From contig PTEX01000042.1 in assembly GCA_003342815.1 (NCBI GenBank), forward strand, positions 4,286,344 through 4,350,343: a stretch of 64,000 nt of DNA. The letters run 5' to 3'. The notes below the pieces were generated by a model. It did no database searches and was not told where the DNA came from. It worked only from the letters and a program-made list of their open reading frames with translations. A program made the position numbers and the translations under genes. Positions 24,293-39,600 of this stretch are shown piece by piece; within the stretch, counting starts at the first letter, position 1, and each line of letters opens with the position of its first letter. Origin of the DNA: Eudromia elegans. Taxonomy: Eukaryota > Chordata > Aves > Tinamiformes > Tinamidae.

Positions 24293-26786
24293 AAATAAAA
24301 CTTCTCAGTATCCATCTAAAACACCACTCATAGTTTGTTCCCAACACTCAGCAATACTACAGGCTAATTTCCAACAGAGATTCACTTTAAACACCTGGTA
24401 TCACAGCAGACAGCTGAACCCAGACGAACAGCTATGTAATTAAATTCAGCATTTTCATCTTAAAAAAAGGGCCAGATTGATGGCACTGTGAAGCCCAAGC
24501 CTTTATCAACACAACTGATAAAGTAAGTACGCAAAAGCTCCAGAGGTTAGGGGGTAGCCCAAGATCCCTTCTATTCAATCTCTGCCAATTTGGCATCAAT
24601 TAGACCCCTAAGTGCCAGACTGATATTCTCAATTTATTTCATATGTACCACTGAACAGGCTATAACAACTACTTTTTTTTCAGGTGTTGAATTTAAACAA
24701 ATGATCTAAAACCACAAAAGCGCACTGCTGAATGCCATTTCTCAAATAATGTGTAATGACTACTGCATGACTGCAATGCTTGAGACATGCTGCTTATCGT
24801 TTAAATAAAGATGGGGAGTTTGCCAGCTCCAAAGCTGACTCTATAACACCAAGATTGCACACCGTTGATGTGAAATTACCAACTTCACAGAACTTTCCCA
24901 ATACAAAGCTACCAGCTGATGAAGAACAAGTCTCTCTATCTCTCAAGAGATACTGAAACACTCTAAAAATCACAGTGCAAAATATAAAGAGAGAACATTG
25001 AACGTTCTATGTAGAAACCAAAATATCAGGTCAATTTTCACGACAATACAGGACTGTCCTGTAAAGTACATGTTGTGCTGCTAATGAGTTATAGAGAGGC
25101 AAGAATTGTAAAAAATGTTTTCTTATTCTACTCTGGAAGATTTTCCACAGTACGGTTTTGTTAGAATAGCTTTCCTGGTCGGTATGTTATCCTTTACCTC
25201 TCAGTCTTCCGTGAGTGAAATCAGCTATTCAGCTAGCAGTCTGATAATTCTTAAGACTATAAGTAGTATGATATGCAGTAGTTATAATATGAATACTACG
25301 CTTAAGAGGAGGTTTTGGTAGAGATGCAAAAGCACTTTGCTTTGGATCAAAACACCTGAAAGCAAACACTGAACAGGCACGGAGAGATAAAGGATAACAT
25401 CTCCAACAGTGAATAAAACGTGGAAGTTTGGGAATGGATTATAAAAACTGGGAAGGACCAAACTTCAAAAAATTGTTTTGGAAGAAGGAAAAAAAACAGG
25501 GGGTCAGAGTTAATTTTTCCTGCACCAACCACAGCTTAAGTCAAAGTTTATTTTATCTCATTCTGTTTATGATCTCATCCAGTCATCAAGGATGATTGAT
25601 GATGTTTCAGGAGTTGGATCTTTGCCAGTTTCAAGCAAAAGTGAATTATTTATTTTTCCTTAGCATTACACTGCTGCTAACTTTATCCCACCCCTTTTTG
25701 TTTACAGCCTTTTACTGCAGCCAAAGCTTTATTTTAGTGTGATATAAGTTTTTTTTCTGGGGTTGATAGTAGTATGTCATTTTGTAGAGGTCTTACATAA
25801 TGAATATTACTTTTGAAATAATTTCTGATACCCCTTTATAAGGGGCTTATCTACTCCTATTTAAACGTGAACTTAAAAGCTATACTTAGACAACTGGCAT
25901 CATCAGTTTCCTTGTGGCAAAACTACATTCATTTAATCCCTTCAAAAACAAACAAACAAGAAAATTACTTTGACCTTTGCCTTGGCACAGGGATTCTGAT
26001 TTGAAATGTGTATTGCATTTCCAATGCATTGTAACTGTGTCCAGCTGAACTAGGTCAGATTTATTTGCAATTAGGAAAAAGGGAAACCAAAGCAACCCAG
26101 TTTTCATGTTTGTTAATACCAAAACATCTTGTATTGGCATTAAGTCTTAAACTGAAACACACAGAATAATAAAGAAGATAACTGGAAAAGCAGTGGCCCA
26201 GTAAAAACTGCATTAAACAAATAACACCGACATCTTCCTTTCTCTCGCTCACATTTTTTCTGGTTAAAACTATGCAAAAATGTGTATTTAAATGTCCCCA
26301 GTTTAGCTGCACACGAACCACAGGGAGGTTTTGTGCATGAACTCTTCAACCTGAGAGTTTTAGCAGAAAAGCCTCTTTACAAGGCCTAATTAAAAGCAGG
26401 TTTAAGTCGGGGCCCTCACTCACTCTGTTTTTTATTTTGGCCTTCTCTCTGTGTCAAAAGTCAAGTCCCAAAAGAGAAATGAAGTTCATTATTGAGTCAG
26501 GAGAGTATTTTCTCCTTCATTCTCAGCCCAACTAAACATGTTTTAGGTTTGAGTTTGGCTTCAGGTACGCCCAAATGAGATTTTATTTTATATGCACCTA
26601 AGGGTGAAATGTTAGAAGATGCTAATTGTGATTTTTAACTCAGCCCTACATAACAAATAATGTGTGAAAAGTGCACTGCAATCTCCTTTGCATGCGACTG
26701 ATTTGGTATGGAGAACTGTGTATTCTAAACAGATGTAGCACAGAATGGGTATATTTCACACCACGATAGCTTCGTAATAAATGCAA

Positions 26787-26807
26787 CATCATCATCATCA
26801 TCATCAT
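26787..26807. repeat. (CAT)7 microsatellite
   Basis: Seven uninterrupted CAT units. Confidence 0.95.
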
Positions 26808-29800
26808 GAAGTGTGGCCATGCAGTCATACGATAAAATGCAGACACACATGCACCAAACCAGAACTGTATAGTCAGTTTTGTAGGGGCAGGTTTTTTTTT
26901 TTTCTCTAAAATATCTGAAGTTGTTGGTTTATGACTTTTAATACTGAATATCATCCTAGTAGTTTTTAAGTCATACCTCCACAAAAGCAAGATTATACTT
27001 GAGCATATAAAAATGGAGAAAAACAGACTGTTCTCATTCATCCCTGAAAACACATGCTTTTCTTCCCACCTTCCTCTTTACGTGTCGCCTAGTCTAATCG
27101 AAGTGGCAAGAAAGAGCAGCATATTCCATACGATCCACTGTGATTTCAACAGAACAAAAAAGCATGGTTGTTCTCAGAAGCAAGAAAGTCCCACAGTCAA
27201 GCAACTAACCGCTCTGGTTAACAGAAGATGTATTATGTAAGGTAACACTTTGGTGTCTTTGTAACCCGACAGGAGGCACAGACTAGTGCGTTCTGCTCGC
27301 AGCCAATAGCAGAAGCAGACGCAGGAGCATCGCATTTGTCATGTGCCTTTTTAAGAACCAAAATGAGGCAATGTTTTTCAAAAGGCCTTTGAATGTTCAC
27401 CAGATGTGAAGCACATATGGCTCTTGAATGTGAGAGAATAATGCGACAATAAAGTTTAATCAATGCAATATGTGCCAGTAATCACACTGACATGACATGA
27501 AAATATTTTAAAAACAAAAAATATGCAAATTATTTTTAGTTCTTCTTGACAGAAAAACAGGTCACCTGGTCATCCACAAGTTGCAGTTTTCATCCTCTTT
27601 CAAGAGTCCATCTGCATCAAACATGTTATTCCATCTGGAAGATAGCAGTATAACTGGTGTATTTTCATATATGAAAATCAGTTCCTGTGACACTACTTAG
27701 TGAAAATATTTAACAGATTTGAAGATGTCCTCTGCTTCTAAATATTTTCATTTTTTTCCTTTTACATAATTCTGAATATATAAAAATCTTATGAAGAGTA
27801 GACTCAAGAAAAGGACAGGACAACTCGTGCCCAGCAAAAGTACTTTACTAATTAGTGTTTTGGAGCTGAGGTGCCTCCGGGACTTAACAGGAGGGAACAG
27901 CATGACAAAGGGCACACAACTCTAGGCTTATCCCCAGGTATCTAAGTCCATTCATCAGATAGTAAAGAAATTTTTCATTGTCCAGTGGCAATCATTTCTA
28001 AAAGAGATCTCATTCAGGCTCAGGATAAAACACAAATGCACACTGTGGTACACTAGGAAACAATTTCACAGATGCAGCCAAACCATTTTCAAAGGCTACC
28101 AACATTTGCAGTTCAAACTGATAGGCTTACACACATTGAATTCATACAGAAAACTTTCATCAGTGCAGATGCCATTAAACTGGATGAAATCTGAACCAAA
28201 GCCCAAAATTTGTGTCCTGCTAGTAAAATTCTCCCTATTGTGTCCACTGAAATAAAGGGTGGTTTCCTGGCATGTTTGTGTATTGCCAGCATACACATTC
28301 ATCCCCTTACCAATTAAATGTTAACACACATCTTCAGCAAACAGAAACACAAAAGTCTACAGATGCAGTGAAAGATGTAAATATGAAGAAAAGATAGACA
28401 CATTGCTCCCTACAGTAGGCACAAATGACATAACCGGGACATTAAATCCACTCAGAGATAAGGGAAAAATCTAGACAGAAGGAAGCCAAAGTTTAAAATA
28501 ATAATAAGAAGAGGCTTTTTCACTTGGCTTTTGGTACAAGAATATATTTTAAAATATATTTCTATTTGACATATATTTACAGTCATGAGATTTAAGTCCA
28601 ACTAAGGCTTCTGTCCATTAAAGATACAAAGACTTTAACTTCTGGTAATGGTACACAATCCCAAGAATTTTAGGGATTTTTGAATTATTATTATTTTGCA
28701 GGAGTTTTTCTTTTCCTTTTAAGCATCTCCAGATACAATTTTTAAAATATAGCATGCAATTTCAAAACCAAACAAAACTACAACAAGCCAAGCAAGTAAA
28801 AAAAAAAATCCATATAAATTTTTCAAGTATCTGCTAAAAAGGAGCCAGTTGAGAACCTATGTCAGCCTCCTTTTGGGAGCCTTTACTTTAACCACACTCT
28901 GCTACTACATGGTAGAAAAATAAATACTCTGAGCAGATACATTTCACAGCTATAGCAAACAATTTGATAACCTCATCTAATGCAGCATTTATGTTTCCCT
29001 GAACTTAACTTCGGTGTTGCAGAAGAATGCTACTTCAAAAAAAATTCAAAGAAAATTGGGGCTTTTCGAAAAGACTTACAGAAGATGTTTCTTAACAAAA
29101 CAAGATTTCTTCTCTCATAAGAAAAGGCAGCAGTACTGAAGGATGGCAGGTCTCATGAACCTTTGGATTTTACAGAACTGCATGTGTAAATGCTTTTCTG
29201 CCTACGGCTTCGCGGCTACTTTACCTTCTCCAGTCTTGATGATGGGCAGGGAAGGAATACTAAAAGACAACTGAGGGATTAAGTTTTATTTGGAGATTTT
29301 TTAAATCTCTGGCACATTGCCTCTTCCTCTTGTCTTACTAACACCCTAGTTAAAAAAAGATTTGAAATTTCTCCCTTCTCCAATGAAAGACTCAGACAGA
29401 CTATTCTTCACTACTGATCCATTTCCTACCTTTTAGTGTTCTGAAGGACAAATCTACATCAACCAGACACTTCTGCTGAATGAGCTAAGCCATGAATTTA
29501 CTGCAACTGCAGCCATATGTTTTAACTTGCTGCAAAATTATAAAGCGCTCCCCATTAGCAGTCCAAGTTGGGTTACTGCACTGACTTAGCTACCTGAATG
29601 CCACTGCATTTCTGCCCTCTGGCTGCACTGTGTGAGGTTCCACTACAGCACTGCCCTCTGCTTCTGTGGGGCTTGCTGCAATCAGAGGACTGCTCACAAA
29701 ACCACATGCAAAACCATATGCACATATCCAACTTGCTCTAAAGGCACAGAGGGAGCTGCAGTCACTTTCTCTGAAGCTGCCATAGCAAAAGCAAACACTG

Positions 29801-32800
29801 GGGAGAGCGGGAGCTGAAGGGGTAACGAACACATCCACAGAGGAATACCCCTTTCCATGCTACGCCTACTGCATTTTGATGAGCACAGTTCTCCTGCAGA
29901 TACATAAAAGAGCACCACAGAGAAAATGTGGAGGCTAAAGCAGCCTTGGACTAGGCAGGTCACTTCTAGATACAGAGTACCGGGTCCCTTCTTGTGGGGG
30001 GACCAGGTGAGTGAGGAGGAACCAGCGACGTGTCCTAATGCACCTTCATGTCAGCCCTCCCAAACTCTGCACAGAGCTGGGAGCCCAAGGGCCACCTTTA
30101 GCATAAACCCACTTTTGTCTGAGCCACAGCATGCCGACATCAGTGTCCTTGTGCACTAACACACTTCTGCACTAAACGGGCTGAAACAGGAGGGTTTCAA
30201 AGGAGGCACCTGCATAGCATAACGAAATCCACACAGAAGATCAATGGTAACAACAGTAACTTTGCTGAAGAGGAATAAACTGGGGGAATTCTAAGGACAA
30301 AAACACTAGAAGTCTCTCTCCATTTTCCAAGAAGCCACAGGATCTCCACAGGGAAATGTAGGAAGCACCTGCTAGAACTGAAACGCTTGTTCATTCCACA
30401 TCATGTACAGGCAGAGGAGCAGTAACCACTTTGATTAAATCCTAATTCTTCACTCATTCCAAGGGGAAAGAGTTAGGGCTAGAACTGTGTTTAAGCAGAG
30501 GTAACTAGTCATCTCCACCAGGTAGATCTGCCATTTGTTTCTAAAAGTTATTCTCTGTGGCCTACCATAGAGGTAAAATTCCACAGAGATTTTGCTGGCT
30601 GAGTCAGCATACTACCTTCAAACACGAGCTACTTTCTTCATTGAAACCACAGCAAGGAACAATGCAGAGTTTTGAAGAGATCTCTAATTCACTCCAGATT
30701 CCATTTCACCAGGCAAAAGATCTTAAGTTAAGAAAGGTAGGTAAGTCCTAGATCACCACAATCTTTGCTGACCAGAAAGCTCAGTGAAAATCAAAGCCAC
30801 CTCAGTCTTATAACAATCAGTCAAAGATCTTTATGACCAATAAATGAGGTTGACAAGAGCTGTGAATCCAAGGCAGCAGCCATAAGGACATGCTTGCACA
30901 GACATGTGAACACTTAACACTTAGTTTGTCNTCGGGTCAGAAATCCCTTAGTCACGTTCTGTGGGATACAAGACACAAACTAAGAGAACTGGTTTACAAG
31001 CAGGGATCACTACTGTGCTAATGCAAGCATTCATTTTCCACATTGAGGTTGACTTATGCCCTGACAGTGGGAAAAGCAGCATAGTGAGCACAGGTGTGTA
31101 CATCTACACATGTGCAATATGCCATAGGATAATGTAATCACACTCAAAACCATACAGATGCAGTGCTGGCACTATCAGGCTGGTTTGCAGACATGAGATT
31201 TCATAGATAAATTGCTGCTTATGTACTAATGACCACGATGAAAAGCAGCTCCTATGAGCTATGCACTACCAGCAAGATGCTGGGCACTCTGGTATTGACC
31301 TCATTATTGTTATAATAAGACCTGGCATTTCAAGTAGGACAACATCCATACTGTAAAAAAATAAACTAAAATGATGTTCACTCCCTTAACAGACAGTTAG
31401 TAAAAGCAGACAAAAAACAAAGGTAAGTGCAAGCTCTAAGTCCGCTTTTCTAACCTGGACTATGACAAAATGAGTAAACCATCTTGAACGAAAGCATCTA
31501 AAAACACACACAAGTCTTCTCATCAAAAAATATGCATATCATTGAGATCCAAATGGAATAAATGCTACTGTACGGACTGAATCATCGACCTTCCAATCCC
31601 TGTTCATAAACCATTTTCCATATGTAGTAACACATACTTAACCTCATATTAACAAACTTATTAGTAGAGACTAAACACCACGACACTATCCTTTGGGTTC
31701 AATAATCAGCAAAATCTTATCAAACTAGAATAGCCATCAGAAGGATGGATGGGTATTTCCTAACAAGACTTCTGCTCTTAACAAGCAAATAAAGGACTAA
31801 GGGAATGTTTCAGCATTTGTCTACATGTGACCACAAATGCCACATCTAAAAAGCTACTAATATATAAGATGTTTCTGCCAAGAACATTTGAAACTTCCAT
31901 TTTTAGATCTTAAATACATGCATGCCATTTATCTATGGGTTAATGAGTCAAGAGATCTATCCACTGCATTGGAGCCATTTCTTATATTTTTGGAAGATTT
32001 TTTTAAAATACTTTTCATTACTCAGCCTGACCTGTGCAAATAATGAAAAAGAAAAACAAAAATATTCATTATTTGGGGAGGATGGCAACTATCTCCTTAA
32101 GAAGTTAGGGACCGGAAAGTAGATTCTGCCACTAACACAAACTGAATAGCACCCAGCTCAGTATTACTGGAGCAACACACATAGCAAAGCACATACTAAC
32201 TGGCAGTACACGACAGAGCTTTTGCCTTTTGCAGCATAATTAAGCACTGATAGCAAATGGCAATTCATTCAGTAAACTGTTAGTATTATGCTTTTTTTTT
32301 GTGACACCTCCACATACAGTTACATAGATTAAATAGAACCATATTTCAGCCTGGTTAATGTCATCGTCTACAGCATGTAAACAGTTAACATTACATTTCA
32401 AGGAAAAAAAAAAAAGAAAAAACAAAAAACAAACAAAAAACCCCCCCAAAAACAGAGGGAGAAAAATGGCAAGTGATAGACAGATTACAGCTCCTAACAG
32501 ACATTCCATAGGGCTGATGAATGGCTCCAGCTATCTCAAGCGACAAATGCTCATACAGCACTGAACATTATGCTGTCCTTTCAGAATGAGAGCTATATAG
32601 ATATCAGTTGCCATATAACTTCAACATGCAGTTTAAAAGAAAACGGACAAGAAAAAAACTGAGCACTGATTCACTTTTTTTTAAAAAGAAACAATTCCCA
32701 TAGGTCATTTATATATTAGGGTTCTATTAGTTAATACCAGGTGTTTTGCTTTTGTACACAGAACACTAATTTAACAGTTCCCATTGACTTAATTTGTTTA

Positions 32801-33597
32801 GCCTCTTCTTCCCACAAGACTTTTTAAATTTTACTGATGTGGATATTTATTCACTCGAGACAACCGTTTCTTTATTAAGGGTTCATTTTAGAGGCTCTGT
32901 GTGACTCTTATCTGGATGCAAAACATTTGCTCTTTCAGCAAGTGAGGGAGGGTTAGTTTTGCTTCTTAAGTGAGAGCTGCAATTGTTACACTGCGCAGTT
33001 TTTCAGACCAAATACAAACACGTTCCTTTGACAGGAATCTTTCCCATGTGACTATTATAATAATATACACCCCATGTGACACTGTAACCCCACTTCTGAT
33101 AGTTTAACCTTTTGCCAGTCAGTGTCAGAGATTCTTAAAACAGATTTCCTTAAGCAGATTAATAAATTGTATCTAAAAAAACGGGTTATACTTACTCTAA
33201 GAGGGGTTGCTTAATGTTAAAATAATTCTTACCTGTATTTTATTTTGCTTTCAAAGTTTCAAGTTTGCTTTTCAAATTTTCTGACAAGTTGTATGTCTAC
33301 TTGCAGAATATTAGTTTGATCGGAAAAGTTTTTTTTTATATCTATGTCTGTACCTATCTATCTATAACTTCTGAGCAAAATTGTTGGAGTCTCCTAATTC
33401 TGAAATTAATTCTAAGGTCTAAAACTTAGAAACTGTGTATAAACAAGCTCATTGGAAAGCAGGAAATACAGATTCTAACCACCAAGCTCCCCTGCAGAAT
33501 ACTGAGTTTGATGTACAAAATCAAATGCATCCAAAATGGTCACATCTATTAACTTAGGCCCATGTTTTATTTGTATTGCTGTAGCAATATAGAACTT

Positions 33598-33656
33598 ATA
33601 TAGAATTTTATATATATTTATATGTATATTTTACATATATTTACAGATTACATATT
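33598..33656. repeat. AT-rich stretch with TATATATTTA units
   Basis: Repeated TATATTTA / TATATTTTA words in a nearly G/C-free stretch. A short TATC run lies upstream at about 33340-33365. Confidence 0.7.
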
Positions 33657-36600
33657 CTGAAAGATGCTACTCATATTGAAATGGAATGGACATAACAAAT
33701 AGAAGTTAGAGCAAGAAATTTCCACAAAAATTTTGGAAGNTTTATCGGGTAACTGCTGCAGAGCTATGCTCCCTTCAGAATTGACCACCACATTACATTT
33801 GATATCTCTGTTCCCTCTCCAGCTTTGTGCAAGATTCCTTCATAACAATGCCCAAACTTGCAATCTCATCAAAAGTACCAAATTCCAGAGGACGACCTCT
33901 GCAATCAGTAAGGCAGCATGAAGGATTCCTGCCGAGACGGGAATCATTCATTCCATGTGTAGCTTTACAATGAAAGCTGACTGAACTGGTATCAGGATTT
34001 TTTGTTTGTTTTTACTAACTTCTTTAGTTGTAGATATCCAACATCATGGCTCCTCTTTCCAAGCACTGTTGCAATATCATATTTTTTTAAAAAATACTGA
34101 TCTCAGGCCACCAAAAAGACAATTTATTGCACTGAGCTGAGCAACACAATTACAAATTACATGTAGACTAAAGCAATATAAATAACAACAATGAAGGGCC
34201 CATGACTTCAAGTAAAGGAAAAAAGCTCCCAGCACAGCTGAGCTATGAATTATTCTCTTCGCTAACAGAGTAAACAAACCAAAGGCTGTATTTCCTCACT
34301 GCTTTGTATTAAACTGCTTGCTTCAGCAGTCCCAAGGCCTACACTGGAGGTTTTGCTCTGTACTGATTTAGAGCCAATAATGCAACTGACTGCTCAGCCC
34401 TATACCCCATAGCAAAGCCTGAAAACTACCCTAAGTTCTGTGCAGAGAAAGGGGCGGTAAGGCTGTTTCCAAATTTCCTGGCACAGCGTCCTGTTTTCCC
34501 GCATGTGCACACAAGCAGGAAATATGTGAACCATGCTTACCACAGTCTGCAGTCTCCAGAAGTACTAGTAAATAATATGCTCATCTTTGATTAAGCAATG
34601 AGTTGTGCACATCCTGCTTTTATAAAAGATAGTAACGAATCACAGCGCAGGATAGACCGGTTATCAACACCCAAATTACTAAATCTTATTGCTGAAACAC
34701 TAACTTCAAGGTAACATATTAAAGTTATATTACACTTTTTCCACTTTTTTTTCCCCCCTCTGAGTTGGCACTATAATATTCATTAGAGTAAGAATGATGT
34801 AATTTTATTAACCTCATATCCACTTTCCGCCAACAGAAAAATAAAAACATTGGAATGACCATCTGGCACAAAATTTCTGTTTTTCTTAAAAACATGTCTG
34901 TATTTTCTGTTTCTCAAGACTGTTAGGACAAAAAAAAAAATCTGGCTTCTGATAAAATCTACATCACTAAAAATTAAGACAATAAAACGAAGTTAAAAGG
35001 CAACTAAATCAGTTTTGAAACTTCTAACAAGAAAACAGTGTACTCTCAAGAAATCTCTGTGTAAATAAAGATGCACAGCTTCTAACCCAGCAACTGACCT
35101 ATATTTTTCTGGTACTGCTACTAGAAGCCACTGAAAATTTGAGATACTTCTGCTGAAGTATTATATTCTTCCCGACATAAAGCACCGCTTTGGGAAAAAG
35201 AAGAGAATAGAATATGTAAAATTTAAAAAGTCATCCTTTAATAACAAATAAATAAACCCCACAGGATAATAACTTTGATAAACAGATATATCTTGTAGAA
35301 TCTAATCATTGCTTGCTAAATCAAATTATTACAAGGTATTTGTATCCCTACACAGGCAGTGTAAGTCTACCTATCTAGCAGTGTTTGTATCTATGCTTGA
35401 GTTGGCCCAGAAGCATTAAAAAAAGGCATAAGTAGCATAATACTAGGACAAATAGGTTGAGCAGGCGCTCAAATCCTTATCGGAAGGATAAATGTCCTCA
35501 AGTCCATGTTATTTCTGAACTCACTGATGACACTTCTAGATGGAAGATGCTGCCCCCGCCAAGGTACTTGCAACAGTTAATGGGTAGCACCCAGGGAGCA
35601 AAAGCCTGGACACATCCTAGAGTTTAAAGTATGAGAATTCAAACGGCAGGTGAAAGCTGCATGGCTCTTAGCTAGCTATGATGATAAGATTAATCATAGC
35701 TAACCAGAACAGCACAGTCCCTTGTCCACTCTGTGGTTTTCAAACTATGAAGTTGTGAGCAATGTCTGTCTTGCTATTAAGCATGACACCTAATTCCAAT
35801 TATCTTTGAGATGATATAGTACTACCCAGCACCACAAAATAAAAGCTTTTGACAGTCTTATTTTTGAACTGCAGGATTCACAGCTTCTAACTGAATGCTC
35901 AAGCTCTTACACTGCATCAAATTTCCCAGTAAATTGCAGAACTTTGGCTTGGCACATGAAAACTCTTCATGCCACAAAAAAGCTCTGAAAAGCAACACCC
36001 ACCAACCAAACACTACAATAACAATGCTCAAATTCAGTTTGTGATTTTTAGAGGCGCTAACCTCAATGAACTCAGTAATATTTAATACTTCCTTGTTTTT
36101 GTCAATGCATTTATAAAACAAAGTTTATAAAAAAAAGTTCAGCCTAGATTCTTAAAAAGAATGACCTCATCCTGAAGAGGAAACACCCTCCTTTTCTTTT
36201 TTGGTCAAAATAGCTGTTTGCTTTCAGCATCTCTTCTGCAAAACAGCCTGCACGATAATGAATACGAGTTGTTTGTGAGGAATAAATAAAAAAATATCAG
36301 TAGCACTGCAAAAGAATTTTTTCTTTCATATTGAGTTATTATAAATTATTATAAGTAATGAAAAGAAGGTACCTACAGTGGATATTTGTACTCTGGGAAT
36401 ACAAAACAGAAGAACACAATACGTATAGGAACTGGTATTTTAAATCCATTCAGTTTAGTGGAAAAATCTGCATTTAAAAAAATATGCAGTGGATAATTAC
36501 CTGCAACAAACCTTTAATTACCGGGCAGTGCCAACTGATAAAACCATCAGCAGAACTTGGGGCCATGTAGAAACAGTAACAGTAAACTTTCTGTCATGAC

Positions 36601-39600
36601 AAAATGTCTTTGCCCATCACAATCTATAGAAATTTGTAATAAAATTAAATCCCCTTCTTCTATCTCATTCCAAAGCTCAATAGTGGAGTTCTAAATTACT
36701 TGGAAAATACATTTCAAAATATATTTTAAGTTCTGCATATGCTAGTTCAAAAAAGCAGCCTGACAAACTTGTTTGCACCAAATAATCCCTGACCTTTGGA
36801 CTTAAATGGACAGGACTACTTATGACACAGAATACTACTCGCTAAGTCCTCTTAAACCTTTGGAGCGAGATTGTGTCTGAAGGATGCAGCCAACTCTGAG
36901 GGGGGAACTTCTAACTAAAATTGGGGAATTTGTTAGCAATATCTTTTATAAATCCACTCCACTCTTCCCTGGGGTACATTACACCACCATTTACACTGCC
37001 TGCTACTGCTGGGTACTTCTGTAGTGAATGTAGAGGCAGAAACTCAGTGAATATATGTTCAAAACTGTAAAATAATCAAAAAAAAAGCATGTTTTGCTCT
37101 CTCAGTCTGTCAACAAATACATTTTGTCTATAGTGTTTGGAGAGAGCTCCTCCTCCCATGCTTTTGTATTTCATGAGCCACTGCAGCTTAATAAACCTCC
37201 ATGGAAACTCATAATTTCAGGGAGAATGGAGTGGTGTTTCAAATACAGCTGAAGAGAGCATGCTGTGAATGACCACACTGATGCTTTAGCTTCTCTCCTA
37301 GAACCTTCCCTAAAGTTCAGATCCTCAGTTAACCAAAACAAGGTATTTATATGAAGACAACTGGAGTGTCAGAGACTGCCTGGTACAGCACTGATCTTGT
37401 GTTCCTCTTCCCACCTACCTCTTTCATGGATGGCCAGAATTACAGAAAAGCGAAAAGGACCTCAATAGAAGGGAAATAGCATGAGGCAGGTTTTTTCCTT
37501 GGTAAATAGAGTATAATGCTTTCATTCATAATTGAAACACACTTGAAACTTTTCAGGAACAGAAACTGTCATATAGAAAGGTTGGGCAACAGAACACTGA
37601 AAAATATATAGTAGACAACAGGGATCATCCTGATGTTTTACTTCTAGCTCAGGCCATAATCCTCTTTTCTTGGGAGTCAAGGTCACGCTCCCATTAACAA
37701 TGGGATTTTCCTTGGAGACCATCATTCATTTCAGAAGAGATAGCTCTGAAGCATTCAGCTGCCCTGGCCTGCAGTAGACTTCTAGCCAAAACCAAACTCC
37801 TTCTTACTAGAGTTGCTGAAAACCTGTGAAATCACATGCTTAAGAAAAGAAATGTAATCTTTAATTATGATAAAACACTAGAAGCAGGCTACTTTCTATT
37901 TAGGCTATTTTCAGAATTTAGTGTCTGGAAAATCAACTGAGAGTAGAGTAGAATAACCCAGAGAAGAAAAATGGAAGAGGTGATTCAGTGCAGCAGTTAA
38001 AGATTTAGTGTCAACAATGTGTTTTTTTCAAAAAGTGTGAAACAGACTAAGCACAGAATCATGAGACCAATCAGAAAGATTCAGTAATGATAGAAATTCC
38101 AAAACGAGGCACATTTATGTCTTTGGGGAATCTTAGAACTCCAACACCAGCTGTTTGAACTGGTTATCTTCTTTGGCATTGTCTGATACCTGGCACATGC
38201 ATCCATCAGTGCAAAATCTACCTTGACCAGAGTCTAACAATATTTCTCCCAGTAGAACTTTCACAAAGGTATGAACCAATAAGTTCTGTTTCAACATGAA
38301 AGTATCTTTATTTTTCAGAAATATTTCTTTAGTATTTTAAAGTAACTGAAACATGACAACAACTCTACAAAGAATTTCTCAGTAGTCCTATTGGAATGGA
38401 ACACCATGACACAAAATTTAGTACCAAGTATTCAGCATACAAAATCCTAGTTGACTTTTTAAATAAATATCTCAGAATCTCTAAATCTTGAGGTACTTTG
38501 CTCTCTTTTAGAAGCCCATCAACAGATCAGAAACAAACCATGTGCTCAAAAATAGATAATGCGACTCAAACTGTCTTCAAAATAGAGTCAGTAAAAGTAC
38601 ACATGCTTTATGAATCATGTAATTCAAAATAATTGTTGCTTGAACTACTGAAAATGAGTATGTGCTTAAGCAGCAGTTATACATGTTGGCACTGAAAGTT
38701 TGCTTTGGCTAACATATTCTACCTTAATAAGATGAGTGGAAGGCAGTGGGTATAATCCAAAGCCGCATGTTATGATTATAAGAGCGCTTGCTGTACATTT
38801 TTTTATGAAATGTATATTTTAAAAGTTTGTCTGTTTCTTACCTCTGTTTTTCCACTCCCTACTGATTTAAGACATAGCTTTTACAGGCATTCGTCTGCTG
38901 TTGTTAAAACAATGCTGAGCTTGCAACTTTATTTTGATTCTGAGGCCTAACTGGTTTTAAGATGGAATTTAACCAGCTTCTGAGAAGAACTGTATGTGAA
39001 TCACTGCACGGCAGTCAGGGAAACTATGGGCTGCAGTCCAGGGATTCCTCTCAATCCCATGTCTACAGTCCAAGCAAAAAGAATGGCTATAACGATTTCT
39101 TTTATCTGAGGTATGATTTTTCTTAAATAAAGAAGTCTGCATATATTACCAAATATATTTCAGTGAAAGGAAGACAGTTGTCTGAATTAATGCAGACAAG
39201 CAGTTGCTACTATTAAATGCTTGGGTTTTTTATTTCTCCCATCCACAAATATATCAAAGACATCCATAATGTTAGAACATGTGCAAAGGCTGTGTCTTCT
39301 CAAAGCTTATATTCTGCTGCTGCAAAACATGGGATGGGGTGGATTGATGGTTTGTTTTTGACATCTAGACAAAGACATTTTTTTCTGGAAAACTATCTGT
39401 TAGCTGTGGCCCACACTGTACACTTCACTCACTCAAGGCTTACTTTATGTAACTTGGAAGTCTATCGCTAGAAGTTACTTTTAACATTAGTTACTTCAAC
39501 ATTACATGCTACCTTGTGAAGTCTTGCTTTATACTAGGATTTCAGCAAAAATTTCTCTGAAAACAACACAGTGGCGGTAGAGGAAGTATGAACAGAAATG

